Source of the DNA: Argyresthia goedartella
Taxonomy: Eukaryota; Arthropoda; Insecta; Lepidoptera; Argyresthiidae
DNA length: 64,000 nt
NCBI GenBank assembly: GCA_949825045.1
Contig: OX463810.1
Coordinates: 37,768,201-37,832,200, forward strand
Direction of reading: 5' to 3'
This document shows, piece after piece, positions 9,985 to 21,658 of the stretch. The notes under the pieces are model-generated. The model had not been told where the DNA came from, did no database searches, and was given only the letters and a program-made list of their open reading frames with translations. The position numbers were made by a program, and so were the translations under genes. Each line of letters starts with the position of its first letter. The stretch's first letter is position 1.

Positions 9985-10706
9985 ATGGGGAGGCATGACC
10001 AGAAGCTGCAATCCGCCACGCTTGCTACTGGACCCGTGGACATCACCAATTTGGCACGTGAGTTCAGGGACTTCAAGGATCTCATGTGGAAGACTCTTGC
10101 AATGCTGAAGTCCCAACTGGAGCTTGTCACTCGAGGGCTGGACCGGCATGAGACTACGGCGAGGCGCAAAGTGTTGCTGGTGCGTGGTGTGGAGGAAGGG
10201 GAAAACGAGAAGCCAGACATTGTCTTCTCGGATGCGCTCGCCTCCCGTCTGAAGCTTTCTGCAGAGTGCCTCAGTGCAGTGAGCGTAGTACATCGCCTTG
10301 GTGCCAAGGGAAAGAATCATCGGCCCCTTCTAGTCCGCTTTCCTACATACTCGGCACGCTGTGAATTGTGGGGAGTGAAAAAACAGCTCAAGGGTTCTGG
10401 CATCACAGTGTCTGAGTTCTTGACCAAAACCCGATATAAGGTGTTTGTTGCGGCGAGGAAGCATTTTGGTCTCAACAACACATGGTCTTCGGATGACAAG
10501 GTACCTACTAGTGATGTTGCCCGACAAGTCGCGGCATAAGGTGCTGGGAATGCTGGGCGGATTTACGGCCGCTGACTGAGAAGTATCCCAGAAAGGAGAC
10601 CCCCCTACCCGCGGGCAAGGGGAAGAAACCAGCTGCGGTGACAGCGGCAACATCTACCAGGGCTCAAACCAGGAGAGCCGCCCATACACAGGGCGTGAAG
10701 AAGTGA
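9985..10706 (+). pseudogene. LINE family A ORF1 protein (frameshifted)
   Basis: An ATG at 9985 opens a 184-codon frame. It has a short N-terminal part, a heptad-like helical stretch (LAREFRDFKDLMWKTLAML), then RKVLLVRGVEEGENEKPD and VVHRLGAKGKNHRPLLVRF, the pattern of an ORF1 nucleic-acid-binding domain of jockey/CR1-type LINEs. After the stop at 10537-10539 the C-terminal tail continues in another frame (LTEKYPRKETPLPAGKGKK, basic) to 10706, so a small indel near 10530 broke the gene. In the intact protein this would coat LINE RNA. ORF2 of the same element follows 510 bp downstream. Confidence 0.7.
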
Positions 10707-11216
10707 AGTGATCAACATAATTGTAAGGTAGAATTGTTTCTTTGTCCAAGTCCAAAGTTTACTTTGTTTGTTCTATTACCTATTGTTTTTTCACAAGTAA
10801 CCTTACTTTACTTTGATTTATTTACTTGTCAGCTGTCACTGTCAGTCAACAAAGGCGTTTTTCTGCCAGTGTATAAACGAAACGCAAACGTCAGCTTCTT
10901 AATTTTTGTAACTGTTGAATATTTTGCGTTTCGTTCTTGCATTTGGATGCGGTCCTGATTGCGCGTCGTTATGTGTTCGCATTATTATTATTATTATATT
11001 TTTAAAATAATAATGTATAACTGTGTATAACAAGTATATAACTGTGTATCATATTCTACCATAATAATCTAAGCTGAGAATTGCACTGAAAATTATGCCA
11101 TAAGAACTTAGATATCTTTCAGCACTCCGATGGTTAGGGGTCTAGGTCACCCTTTATATATATATTTTACTTTGTGGTCTACGTAGGTAGTTTATTTATT
11201 TATATTATATAATAAT
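10707..11216. other. LINE A inter-ORF region
   Basis: No gene is visible. A perfect 13-bp inverted repeat (AACGAAACGCAAA at 10876-10888 and its complement at 10923-10935) and a short (ATT)n tract at about 10981-10998 are the only structures. Confidence 0.4.
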
Positions 11217-13372
11217 ATGGATAGCTCACTACATATTGAAGATAGTTTCTTCTCGTGCTCCTCCAACGATGATTTTCAAAGTGCAGAGAGTGACAATGAA
11301 AACTCATCTTTAGCGGAATCTCTTTCAATCAAACTGAAAAATGTTTTTGGGAATGGTCTGGGGAAAAATTTGAACCTAGTTCACATTAATGCCCAGAGTA
11401 CACACTCGAGTTATTCTGACCTTGTAGACACTTTTAATCAGCAACGTATAGGAATCATTCCTTAAGCCTAAGAGGGCAGGCTCTTCTATGTACTGTCTTC
11501 CAGGATACAGGCTGTATAGGAATGACAGAGTTGGGAAGGCTGACGGAGGGGTAGCTGTCTACCTGCGCTCGGATATCCCGTGCAGAGTAAGGTTCTTCTA
11601 GGTGTTTTCTACAGCCCTTCTCTTCGTATAGACTACTTTGGGTCGTTCGAATCCCTTTTGAATGAATTGACCCCACTGTATAGCGATAATCTTATTATTG
11701 GTGATTTTAACACCTTTCTTCTCAAAAATAACTACCGCTCTGATAAACTCCAGTCGATTGTTGACTCCTTGAATATGCATATTCTGCCCCTCGATGCTAC
11801 TCACTTTCAACCTCATTGTACACCCTCCCTCCTTGATCTGACTATAACATCCGATCCTGACAAGGTAGCTGCTCACGGTCAAATCAATGCCCCTTTCTCT
11901 TACCATGATCTGATATTTCTATCATACAAGATAATGTCTCCCAAGAGTAGAGCTAAATTCTTAGTATTCGCAGCTTTAAAAAATTGGATCTTGACTCTCT
12001 TAAAGCTGATGCCTCCTCTATTGATTGGTCCCCCGTCATCTCTAGCGAGACCGTTGATGACAAAGTCAACAACTTCAACACAATTATCTTGGGGCTGTTT
12101 GACAGACACGCTCCGATCAAGAGAGTTAGGGTGAAACACCTGCCCGCACATTGGCTAAACCACGCTATCAAACGCCTAATGACCAAGAGGAACCGAGCTA
12201 AATGCCGCTACAAGAAAGACCCAACTAACGACAACTTTCAAACATTCAAATCTCTCCGTAATCGATGCAGCCGTATGTGTCGTGACGCTAAGCGCCGCCA
12301 TATATACGAGTGCATCGAGAACTACACTCCTGCTCCTGGAAGTTTCTACGTACTCTTGGCGTCGGTAAGTCCCGGGATCTGCCAGTCGGTAATGTCGATC
12401 TCAACGGTCTCAATAGATTCTTCTCTGCCCCCCCTGTCGTGATGACTCTATCGTCAAGGAAGCCACCCTGCGTAGCCTCCGGTTAAGACCTGCTGCTACT
12501 CCTACTCCTTTCGAGTTCAGCCCGGTTAGAGTCGATGCTGTTAGGAAGGCAGTGCTGGCAATTTCTGCTAAAGCTGTTGGAGATGACAACATTTGTCCTC
12601 GAATGATCAGGAGCGTGCTCGACGAGCTGCTTCCTGCAATCACTCATTTAATTAACTATTCTTTATCAGAGTCTTCCTTTCCCAAAGTATGGAATAAAGC
12701 ACATGCCATCCCTTTGCCTAAAACATCCAATCCTTCCTCCTTCAAAGAGTTTCGTCCCATCTCCATCCTACCGCTCCTTTCCAAAGTTCTTGAATCCGTT
12801 GTCCATACCCAGTTCTCTTCCTATCTATCCAGAAATAATTTGATCAACCGCTTCCAATCTGGCTTCAGGTCAGGTCACAGCACCGCAACGGCTTTGTTAA
12901 AGGTCACGGATGATATCCAGCTCGCTATGGATAACAAACAGCTTTCTGTGCTAGCACTGCTTGACTTCAGTAGCGCCTTCAACTGAGTTCAACTGTGTTG
13001 ATTTTGACATTCTCACTCAAATATTAAGGTCCCTTAATGTCTCGTCTCGCTCGGCCTGCTGGTTTGACTCTTATCTTTGAGATCGCCAGCAGCGCATAAG
13101 GTCTGAGGAGACCTTTACTGAGTGGTGCAATCTTTTGGCGGGAGTTCCTCAGGGTGGTATTCTTTCCCCTCGCTTATTCTCTGTTCATCAACTCCATCTC
13201 CGATGTTATCTCCTCCCCATATCATCTCTATGCTGATGATCTTCAGATTTATCGTCATTTCCTCTTTAATGATGTGAACCTGGCTATAGACACACTGAAT
13301 CTCTATTTAGAGATAATCCTTTGTAGATGTCCTTTCTGTTTATTTTATCTTATGTTGTTTTATGTGCAATAA
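11217..13372 (+). pseudogene. LINE family A ORF2 (endonuclease plus reverse transcriptase), broken
   Basis: Successive frames give an EN domain with LNLVHINAQSTHSSYSDL near 11370, IIGDFNTF near 11695 and LLDLTITSDPDKV near 11830. The linker AKCRYKKDPTNDNFQTFKSL follows near 12200. The RT has FRPISILPLLSKVLESVVHT, FQSGFRSGHSTATALLKV, LLDFSSAF, AGVPQGGILSP near 13140 and the catalytic YADDLQIYRH near 13230. There are at least five disruptions. A 10-bp tandem duplication at 12977-12996 introduces a stop just after LLDFSSAF. After YADD the sequence jumps to a non-coding 3' end, so the thumb and C-terminal region are missing. It belongs to a jockey/CR1-like clade (inference). Relatives lie at 61211-62830 and 44530-45230. 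Confidence 0.85.
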
Positions 13373-13392
13373 ATATATACGAAATACATATA

Positions 13393-13440
13393 CATCACAC
13401 ATTTAGGGTTCCGTAATAAATTTAGAATATATACTTTAAA
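13393..13440 (-). repeat. Fragment of repeat family G
   Basis: CACATTTAGGGTTCCGTA followed by TTTAGAATATA matches the block at 48714-48750. Confidence 0.5.
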
Positions 13441-13498
13441 AAAAAAGAGTGTGCTTTAGACCACACGACTCAAGTAAAACTTCTTTGGCTCCATCTTG

Positions 13499-13504
<6 letters not shown>

Positions 13505-13567
<63 letters not shown>
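13505..13567. repeat. (TA)n microsatellite
   Basis: About 30 uninterrupted TA units. Confidence 0.95.
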
Positions 13568-13568
<1 letters not shown>

Positions 13569-13846
13569 ATAATAATAAAAATCCGTAGGACATACTAAAA
13601 CACAAAAAAACTAGTTCCGTAACACAATAAAATCAATCACACTTTTAATGACGAACTGATAGAACCAAAACTAAAGCAACCAACACCAATGATTACTATG
13701 CAATACTACAGACAAATTTCAGTGAATACGGCTCAGTGAAAAACCTATGAATGGCGCCATCGTGAATATTTGACAAGCTTGCTTGCCCTGTGCTCGAATC
13801 GGATTATTTTCTCACTTTGGAGTATTCTGTTTGTTGTGAATTCAGG

Positions 13847-13972
13847 ATGTCTGATTTCAGTAGTGATTCGGTCAGAGTCTAGATAAGGGGGCGCAAGGTT
13901 TGGTTTGAAAATGTCAAGATTTCCCTCCCTACAATGATTCGAATAATGCTATGTTACGCTCAGGATATAGAG
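13847..13972 (+). pseudogene. Short coding relic, identity unknown
   Basis: An ATG gives MSDFSSDSVRV before a stop. The next 90 bases, read in shifted frames, give RKVWFENVK and then DFPPYNDSNNAMLRSGYRVI. The composition is protein-like and the pieces lie in order, so I think this is the start of a decayed ORF. I do not recognise the family. Its closeness to Harbinger debris suggests an accessory or transposase N-terminus, but that is a guess. Confidence 0.25.
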
Positions 13973-14154
13973 TAATAGAATAATAGAAATCCTGTATTCA
14001 CTACACACATAATAAAACCTTATATGTATTTCTATAGTAATTTTTTAGTTTACATTTACATAGTAATAGTTTCTTAGTATCTTGTCTTAATAAATCGTTA
14101 GTTAAATACCAATCACAATGACTGTGAGGCAGCCCGTAGCATCATGAATCGAAT

Positions 14155-14390
14155 TCAGCGCGCTCTCATCTTACTGAGGCACTGGACGGACTCCAGTTTG
14201 CCGCCTGCTCTTTGAACTGCATTGGTTCGAGCAAACAAACTACTGTTAATTAAATACCAATCACAATTACTGTGATAAGGAATTTAGCTAATGACAATAG
14301 TTGAACTGCATTGGCTCAAGTAGACTGGAATGAGCAGGCGGCAAACAGGAGTCCGTCCAGTGCCTCAGTAAGATTGGGGCGCGCTGGATT
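14155..14390. repeat. Foldback with ~75-bp arms
   Basis: The arm at 14155-14230 (containing ACTGAGGCACTGGACGGACT) is repeated inverted at 14302-14390, both with CGCGCT outside. The spacer contains further direct repeats (ATACCAATCACAAT at 14107 and 14255; GAACTGCATTGG at 14215 and 14303). This looks like a MITE or paired ends of a larger element. Confidence 0.65.
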
Positions 14391-14869
14391 GCAAGCGGAG
14401 CGAAGTAATCAAGCAGACCCAATCTTACCCTACTCTTAGCAATTCAAGAAACGGATAGCCCTGCTGCTCAAAGCCAAGAATCAAAGAAACGAATTGATTA
14501 TGTGAGACGAGAGTCAGTCATGCACATAAAACATATTTTTTTAAGAAAAATATAGAAATGCAAATTTTAAAAGCAAATGTAGGTAGTAATTTCACAATAA
14601 ATTCAAAAGTGTTTGTGTTTTACTAATTTTTTATAGGGATATTTATTTAATATTTTTCTTTCAATTGGAAGTTCAAGAAATGAAAAAAGGACTGCAATAT
14701 ATAATGAAGAAAAAGCAAGATTGGAGTAGAAGAAATAAATATGAGACTGGGAAAGCATTAACTTAACTAGATTATAGGGTATATATTCATACAATATGCG
14801 TGTATTACTTAAATATAAACAAAACTAATAAACAGAGTCTATATTTACTCATTTTATACTTTATTTCAC

Positions 14870-15698
14870 TTAAGAATGACAAACATAGGTTACAAGAAAA
14901 AATAATAACACAATAAAATATTTACCTACAAAACTGTGAAAAATCTTTGTACCAGCCAGTCTGGTTACAAAACCACTGACAGTGTTATTTTCTCTTGAAG
15001 GTTTACTTATTTTTTCTAGTTCAAATATGTCGTCATCTGAGAAGTTGAAGATATCGTCAAACATAAGGGACATATTATGAAGGGCTGCACAAGCACATAT
15101 TACTGCTGCAGTGGTCTCCAATTTAACACCCATTACCAGTTGCCGACAAGGAAACCTCCTTTTCCATACACCAAAAGCCCTTTCTACGGTGTTTCTAGTT
15201 TTTATGTGGCTTTTATTATAACATTCCTCGCTAGTTGAAGAAGGTTAAAAAAATGGTGTGAGAAACACATCACTTGCTGCGTACCCACTGTCACCTAGGA
15301 GTATGCCATTCAGTGTACCCGTTTCCAGTCTCTGATTCGCTGAACTGCTATTGTAAATAAAATTATCATTAATGCTTCCAGGCCACCTGGCTACCAGGTC
15401 CCAAAATTGCAAGTCAGTGCCAACAGTTGCCTGTGCATTTATAGAGAACCATATCTGTTCCTATAAACTTCAGAAATGTTCCCCCTGGGCTTCTTATTTT
15501 CATACGAGTACAATCAATACATCCAATCACTCCGGGAAATCCAGCCATAATAAAAACAAATGGCTTCACTCTCTGGATGGCATCGTTAGTAGAAGGAAAT
15601 CTCACAAATCCTTCATTTTCCTTGCTATCAGTTTGGACACAATGACTGCTCGCAAATGTCCATGACGTCTCCATCCAGCAAAAAATATTATGGGTCAA
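14870..15698 (-). pseudogene. PIF/Harbinger transposase relic with DDE residues kept
   Basis: Read from 15698 down: FPSTNDAIQRVKPFVFIMAG, then FPGVIGCIDCTRMKIRSPGG (first Asp), ATVGTDLQFWDLVARWPGSI, LNGILLGDSGYAASDVFLTP (second Asp), KTRNTVERAFGVWKRRFPC (Glu) and VICACAALHNMSL, the usual C-terminal landmark of HARBI1-like nucleases. All three catalytic residues of the DDE triad are present. The gene is broken by a frameshift near 15455 and a stop after FLTPFF near 15245. The N-terminal DNA-binding part is not found. Intact proteins of this family cut and paste at 3-bp TNA targets together with a Myb-like partner, which I do not see here. Confidence 0.85.
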
Positions 15699-15699
15699 T

Positions 15700-16480
15700 C
15701 ATATTATAATAAGTAAGTATTAATCTATCTCGTAGTAGTTCGTTCCTAGAAATATAACCTGAAAACTACCATTTGCGAAGAACCATTGGCGGGGACTATC
15801 TGTTCCGCCCCCCAAGGCAAAGTTTTTAAAGACTAAAGTCTAAAACATAAAAATCAATTCCAAAAAAAAAAAAATAAAAAAAAAAATTGCGAAGAATCGT
15901 ATTGTCAGTAGGAATATTATTTCAGGCGCAAATGGCAAACCTCTTCTCGAAGGCTTCATGGGGTCTGGTTCCAATATCGATTATATTCTCCCTTGCACAT
16001 TTCGAGGCGTAAATCTAAAGCTGGAGTGAAATTCAGTAACCGAGTATTTTCTGAATGGAACCGCGTAATCTCGTAAATATCTTCTTGCCCGATACTCTAT
16101 GCCTATAGGTATCAGCGTAAGCAACGAACTCAATAAATTCTTCCAAATCAGACATTATAACAATATTTTACTATATTTTGTATCTTCAAGACGAATTGCG
16201 TTTGCAACAGTCAACAAAACAACATGTCCTGACAACTGTCATCTGTCTTTTTTAAAGAAAGAGAAAAAGAAAATATGTGCTCGCACTTTTCTCTCTTGCC
16301 TCTACAGTAATATAAGAAACGTAACACTCTCTCTTTCTATCTTCACTAACTTATGACTCCCTCTCAACTTCCGTTCGCCTCGCCCGATCACACTTTTCGT
16401 AACGCTCTCGTCATGCATTCACCAGCTTACTCCCCAAGGCAAGCGTGCGTAAAGAAGTTTTACTTCAATAATTAGGAAGG
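15700..16480. other. No gene recognised
   Basis: There is an A-rich tract at 15855-15888 and otherwise no coding or repeat signal I can name. Confidence 0.4.
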
Positions 16481-16552
16481 TACTTAACAAAAACAGGCCA
16501 AGTGCGTGTCATACGTATAGGTACAGTACACTAACAAGAAAATATTATAAGT

Positions 16553-16619
16553 ACAGTTCCCGTCACGTAAAAATAACTGGATTTCATACAAAGCTTTTTT
16601 TTAAATGACGGGAACTGTA
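16553..16619. repeat. Short inverted repeat
   Basis: ACAGTTCCCGTCA at about 16553-16566 pairs with its complement at 16607-16619. An outer GGTACAGTACA / AGTCAGTACC pair suggests a small MITE. Confidence 0.4.
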
Positions 16620-19043
16620 GTCAGTACCTAAAGAATACAAATTCCTAATTGCGAATTAAGACGCACGCGCACCTGCGAATCCAGCACTCGTAAACGAACG
16701 ATAAACAACATGACGACGCTGTTGTTTATTTATTAAGGTATTTTTTTTTACTAAATTTGAAAAAATAATTTACTATCTCGAATATAAATAATTGTATGGC
16801 TCCTCATTAAGGCGAAACATAAGGCCAAAACAGCCTTTTGTAAATATCAAGTTACGCAAAATGGACTATAAAGCAGTTGTTGCTTTTTAAAAGCTAGTTG
16901 ATATAGAATTTATTCAATACAAATAATACACCAAATAGAACTTAGAAGATACAAGTAGGCATATAATATAAAAGCTTGTTGATCATGTCATGAGTGTCTG
17001 TTTGCTTTCGAAAACGTATATGTAATTTAATTTGATTCGATAGAAAATTCTCCCGAGGGCATCACTATATTTATATAAATATTAAAATTTCGGATTTTAA
17101 TTTATGTGCCTGTTATTTATTGCAACGTTATGAAAAAGTTATGTTGCTCTGTTAGCCTCTATAAACAAAAAAAAACTCCTGTTCAACACTTGTTTAAAGA
17201 CAAAAATGTAAAGGATTCGACGTTTGTTTTCACGATGTAGATCGGTGAAGAGCCTTTTTGAACATTTCAATCCTATTACTAACAGATTTAACAGGATTTT
17301 TGAAAATTGGATCGCGATTTTGAACTCCAGATGAGGTTCAAATCCTATGAAACAAAATTGATCGTTTTATCAAACGCTAGTAACAAGTGCCCAGCCTTAA
17401 ATAGGAGTATGCGAGGGAGTGTGCTCGTTTGCTTTACGAGTAGATTGCGAGCCTTCAAAGAGGTAGGTACTTCTCCAACTTTTAAGAATTGTGCTATCAT
17501 GAGATAAACACGAAAACCTAACCTACATCACGTTTATTTACAGTACATATCTATCTAACCTACGTTTACGCTGAGGGCACGTCTCCATCAGTTATTTTAA
17601 GGCGCAGTGTAAGGCGGCCACAAGGATCCAAGTTGATACAACAATCATTAATCTCAGCAAGGATCGACTCGATATAATTTTAAGTAAGACATGAGATGAT
17701 TCAAAATTCTCATCAGGCAAGACCGACTGAGCATCATAAACATTAATTACCATGTCCGCCATGTCCGTAGGGACTAGACAAATCACATTAAATAAAATAT
17801 TTAAAGGTCTCCAGATTTCTGACTTTCGTTTGCCCCGGGGTAGAACGCAACTTCGCAATCGAAAGGGTCTAGTAATGGACGTCCCTTTTATTTCGGATTC
17901 ACTACACGAGCCTTTCCGCAATATGGCGGGCACGCAATTCCGAAACTATTATTTTATTCAAATTCGCCATATTGCTGGGACAACAGCTTTTACGGCCGAG
18001 AAAGTCTAAAAAGGATCAGTGGGGTCAGACTTTTTCACGGCGCCGAAATAAGATTTAGGGATGTAATTCCCTTTTATTACAAGCATGTAGCATCAGTATG
18101 TCTACCACTCAGATCAATAACTTAGATTTGGAACAGGTTGATTTCATTCAAACCACTTTCCTCACGTGCTCGTAAATAAACTCGTATCAACACTAACAAA
18201 TGAGCAGTCTAAATTAAACCGCTTTGAGCTCAAATCATCCCCTTCCGTCAAGTAATCTGGAATAAGGAGATTTAAATGAAATCCTCGCAGAGATATGACT
18301 GCAATTTCCCAGGACGTGGCTGCACTAGGTGGGCTGAGGTTATTATATTACTACATCTACATATTAGGTGCCGTATCTAGAATGTGAGAATTTGCATGCA
18401 ACATCATACTGAGTGTGTGATGCCATCTCATCGTGCATTCGTAATAGTGTCGCTTCTTGAAATCGGAACACAACCAGCTCATTTGTAGCATACATCAATT
18501 TACCGCCTAAAAACTATCTTTGATCAAGTATAACCAAAGTTAGATTACCGAAAATAGACACATTGAATAAAAAAATATAACATCACTGAAAGAAGTTTCA
18601 GGTGTCTCATAAAATATGCATATATTTGTTAACTAAGATACCTAAAGACCAATTCACAATTAATTGTATCGCCTTTGAGTAGAAGCCTCAAGGTATGCTT
18701 CAGTTATCAACATAGCATGTACCTAACTACTTACCGATGAAGGGAGTGGAAATAATCTGAGGATCCCATCTCCTGTCTCAATTCCCCAGGTAAATTATTA
18801 GCGGTTTACCGGAGCATTAGCCATTCCCGTACCGGGCGATTTTCACTAAGTTTAAGATGGGTCTACGGAGAAATGGTTCTTACTCTACCCACCCGATTTC
18901 AACTTGAAACACTTGATTAAGAAATCATTAATCCCAGTGCGTCTGCAGATTCATTAGTTGACATCAATTCTTTGCAACTTTCAATTCATAAGGCAGTCAG
19001 TATGGCATTATCATAATGCGAAGAAGATTTATCTCATCTACAA
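16620..19043. other. 2.4 kb without recognised gene
   Basis: I see no conserved motif on either strand. The only link to the rest of the window is the 22-bp core near 17943-17964, shared inverted with 6253-6274, within a CpG-containing stretch (17880-18010). The open frames at 17592-17933 (minus) and 17752-18009 (plus) overlap and show no known domain. Confidence 0.4.
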
Positions 19044-19475
19044 CTAGTGGTCCAAGTGGGTAGTAGACCTCGCTAACAGGGGGGACTGTGAACCAATTTA
19101 TAGGTAAGTATTTTGGATTCAATCAAAATCAAGCAGTAAAGTAGCCGCACCAATAACTTTGTCAACTACATTTTGCGATTTAAAACACAATCTATTGACT
19201 TTTCACGAAAATAGTTATAGTCTATTTCACTCACTCTCATGGTCTGTATAGATCCTCGTTACTAATCCGTCTCCTACTTCGAGGAGCCCAAACTTGTATG
19301 TTTTGAAAATATTTCTTGGATTCTTAGAAAACAGGCGACCGAAAGGTAATGGTTTAGTATATTTTTAGAATCGGCTCATGAAGCCCTTGAATTTGATAGC
19401 CCACACGATAGGTTTCAGAAAAAAATATATAGGTACGTGCAAAAAAATTAATGACGTCGTAACTCTCCCCCCAAG
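19044..19475 (+). repeat. Two-copy repeat, copy 1
   Basis: From CTAGTGG through GTAGACCTCGCTAACAGG and CTCACTCTCATGGTCTGT to TATTTCTTGGATT it matches 39235-39535 with few differences. This copy carries about 100 extra bases before the shared ATGACRTCRTAACTC block. It is non-coding and its class is unknown. Confidence 0.7.
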
Positions 19476-19649
19476 GGGAAAATCGAGAAAAGCTCTCGAC
19501 AAAATAAACTTTTAATTCAAGGAATACGTGTGCAAAGTTTTGTGAGGATCGCTTGAAAACTGTGGCCCCTAGACCGGAACTGACAGATACGAGATGCTCT
19601 GTGGACACGAGACATAGAGACAGACGAAAGCAAAATCGGCCTCCTATCT

Positions 19650-19775
19650 TAAACATAAACATAAAACATAAACATAAACATAACTTTATTTAGGAAAAAG
19701 ATATACAATTACAAAGTTCACTACTCCCTAAAAAGGGCAAGCCCTGTGGCATCGGACGAGTAGTTGCTTCCGAAT
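19650..19775 (-). mobile_element. 3' end of an unidentified LINE
   Basis: A (CATAAA)n array joined to ACTTTATTTAGGAAAAAG, then CCTAAAAAGGGCAAGCCCTG, has the layout of a minus-strand retrotransposon tail with a reiterated end. No coding part remains. Confidence 0.4.
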
Positions 19776-20109
19776 AGGTGGCACAATTGAACAATATTAT
19801 CTTGTCGACATGGGTTCCATTCGCTTCGCTCGCTCGATCAACTATTCAAATACATCTTGCCCATTATCGACAACTTCTTTCGAAAGACAGATTTTGTTGA
19901 CCCTATTATCTGTCACTGCAAGTACAAGACGACATTTTAGATTCCTTTATCCATTGAACGAGGTAATACTACACATAGACAGTCGCTACAAACAGTTTAA
20001 ATTCGACACCGCCATGTTACACGGTCAAACACTTTATGGTTAGTGCCTGTCGGACATGTTTCCATTTAACATGGCCGTGTTGTATTTAATCTCACTTAAA
20101 CTGTTTTAT

Positions 20110-20512
20110 CTACACACGTTTCATAAACCCTTTTTACTGCGTCCAAAAACCGCACGTTACGACCAGCATAATGTTATACTACTTGGAAAAACTCATTTCT
20201 TATCTGAAAATTGATACATTATGACCATAATATATCAATTTTAGACAAATTATGACATTCAAATTTCGAACGCCGCCGCCCGCCTGCGTGGCGTGCCTGA
20301 ACAAGCTAAACAAGTGCAGAGCAATTATGAATGCCACAATGCCGGTCGAACATGCGATTCCTGAACACATCAAAGAGAGCTTATGATATAGGTGTAGATA
20401 ACCTAGTGTATGTAACTTGTACGTAATTATAATTAGACATTAAAACTCTCGAGTTCATAAACCCACCCTCGAGTTTTAATGCCCTCCATTATGTATCAGT
20501 CACATAAACTAA
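20110..20512 (-). repeat. Two-hairpin repeat, copy 4
   Basis: This 403-bp minus-strand copy is flanked by TAT on both sides (ATA on the element strand). The apex of hairpin 1 is reduced to a short TTCATAAACCCACC segment, and the loop of hairpin 2 lacks part of the GGGGCGGCACGC region. Confidence 0.75.
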
Positions 20513-20779
20513 TATAGTCGGCATTATTGGTTAAACAGTTATAAACCTATAATATAGAAATACGCTACGACTTAGAAACTACAATTATCATTATCATCTC
20601 ATTATTAACTAGGCAATATTTATTACCTACCTTGTCCAGCCAACCCCTATGCTTTGTTTGTTTCTGTAATATATTTTTCGACGATCTTGTTTGTAAAGTG
20701 ACCCTTATGGCTACGCATTTAGGTTCATAAATCAGCTTATTATACCCCCGGTTTTTTTGACTTTACATACACCGAGTTG

Positions 20780-21560
20780 AGCGTTGCAATAGCGGTCAGC
20801 GACTCCTGTCTACCAATTGGGTTAGTGATTCTTATTTAGCGTGCAACGTTCGAAATTACTGTTGTTTAAACATGTATCAGACGGCTGTAAGCCAGCGTCC
20901 CAGCAGGGGTCACCTTGGCGGAAACTGGCTTGCTTCCGCGGATTGTGTTTCGCCTAGACGGATGTCAGCCAACGCGCCAAGCCACGCTCGCGAATCAGTT
21001 GCTAGTCGTCTTCTGGCGTGAAAACACCTCCGTGTTGTAGAAATGGCTCCAAATTTGACAAAATTTCAAAAAGTGGGCCTTGCCTTTGCGGTTTTGTCCG
21101 CAATTGATGAAAAAAAATAAAAAAAAAGAAGTGGATGAAGCGTTGGTTGAAAGAACGATCGATTCTTAGCCATTCAAACCTATTGGAGTTATTAGACTTC
21201 AATGATGTTCATAACTTCCTAAGAATGGACAAGGAAACATTTTACGAGTTACTGGAAATGGTGCGACCTATCATAACAAAAAAAATTGGCTGTAATCTGC
21301 CGTCTACACGGCTTTAAGCCACGGCTGCAATCCGTGGATTTGATCACGCTCCCGCAATCCAAGGACGATGAAGGTCATTTAGAATTTGGCTTACATCTGC
21401 CGTCCACACGGATTGCAACCAGCAAGGTCACCTCTGCTGGGACGGTGGCTTACAGCCGTATGGTAAACGCATTAGCGTATCATGGCAGCGGTCGCCGACC
21501 GTTACCATGTAGGATTCGGTTCGCAGTAGCAGTCGGGTCAATGACCGCTATCGCAACACT
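20780..21560 (+). mobile_element. Harbinger-derived element with long inverted arms
   Basis: The outer ends AGCGTTGCAATAGCGGTCA and the complement of TGACCGCTATCGCAACACT face each other. The arms continue with ACGGCTGTAAGCCA and CGTCCCAGCAG near 20880-20915, matched inverted at about 21430-21470. Between the arms lies only the N-terminal piece of a transposase (next entry). It looks like an internally deleted, non-autonomous element. I could not establish a target duplication. Confidence 0.65.
21043..21317 (+). pseudogene. PIF/Harbinger transposase N-terminal fragment
   Basis: An ATG at 21043 gives MAPNLTKFQKVGLAFAVLSA, then a frameshift in an A-run (21109-21127), then KRWLKERSILSHSNLLELL and FNDVHNFLRMDKETFYELLE. 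The pattern of a basic W-containing motif followed by an FLRM..ETFYELLE helix is the usual start of PIF/Harbinger transposases. The catalytic domain is missing: the frame runs directly into the right inverted arm. Confidence 0.65.
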
Positions 21561-21658
21561 GACGCGTACCCACTATAGTTTTTTTATTCTATATGTTTTT
21601 ATTTCCACCACCTCAGTAAAAAGTTTTTATATCTAAAAAAACTAAATATTTTTGATAA

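Noticed and set aside
17592..18009. Overlapping ORFs on opposite strands as an antisense gene pair
   Set aside because: Neither has a recognisable motif, and the stretch shares a core with another dispersed sequence.
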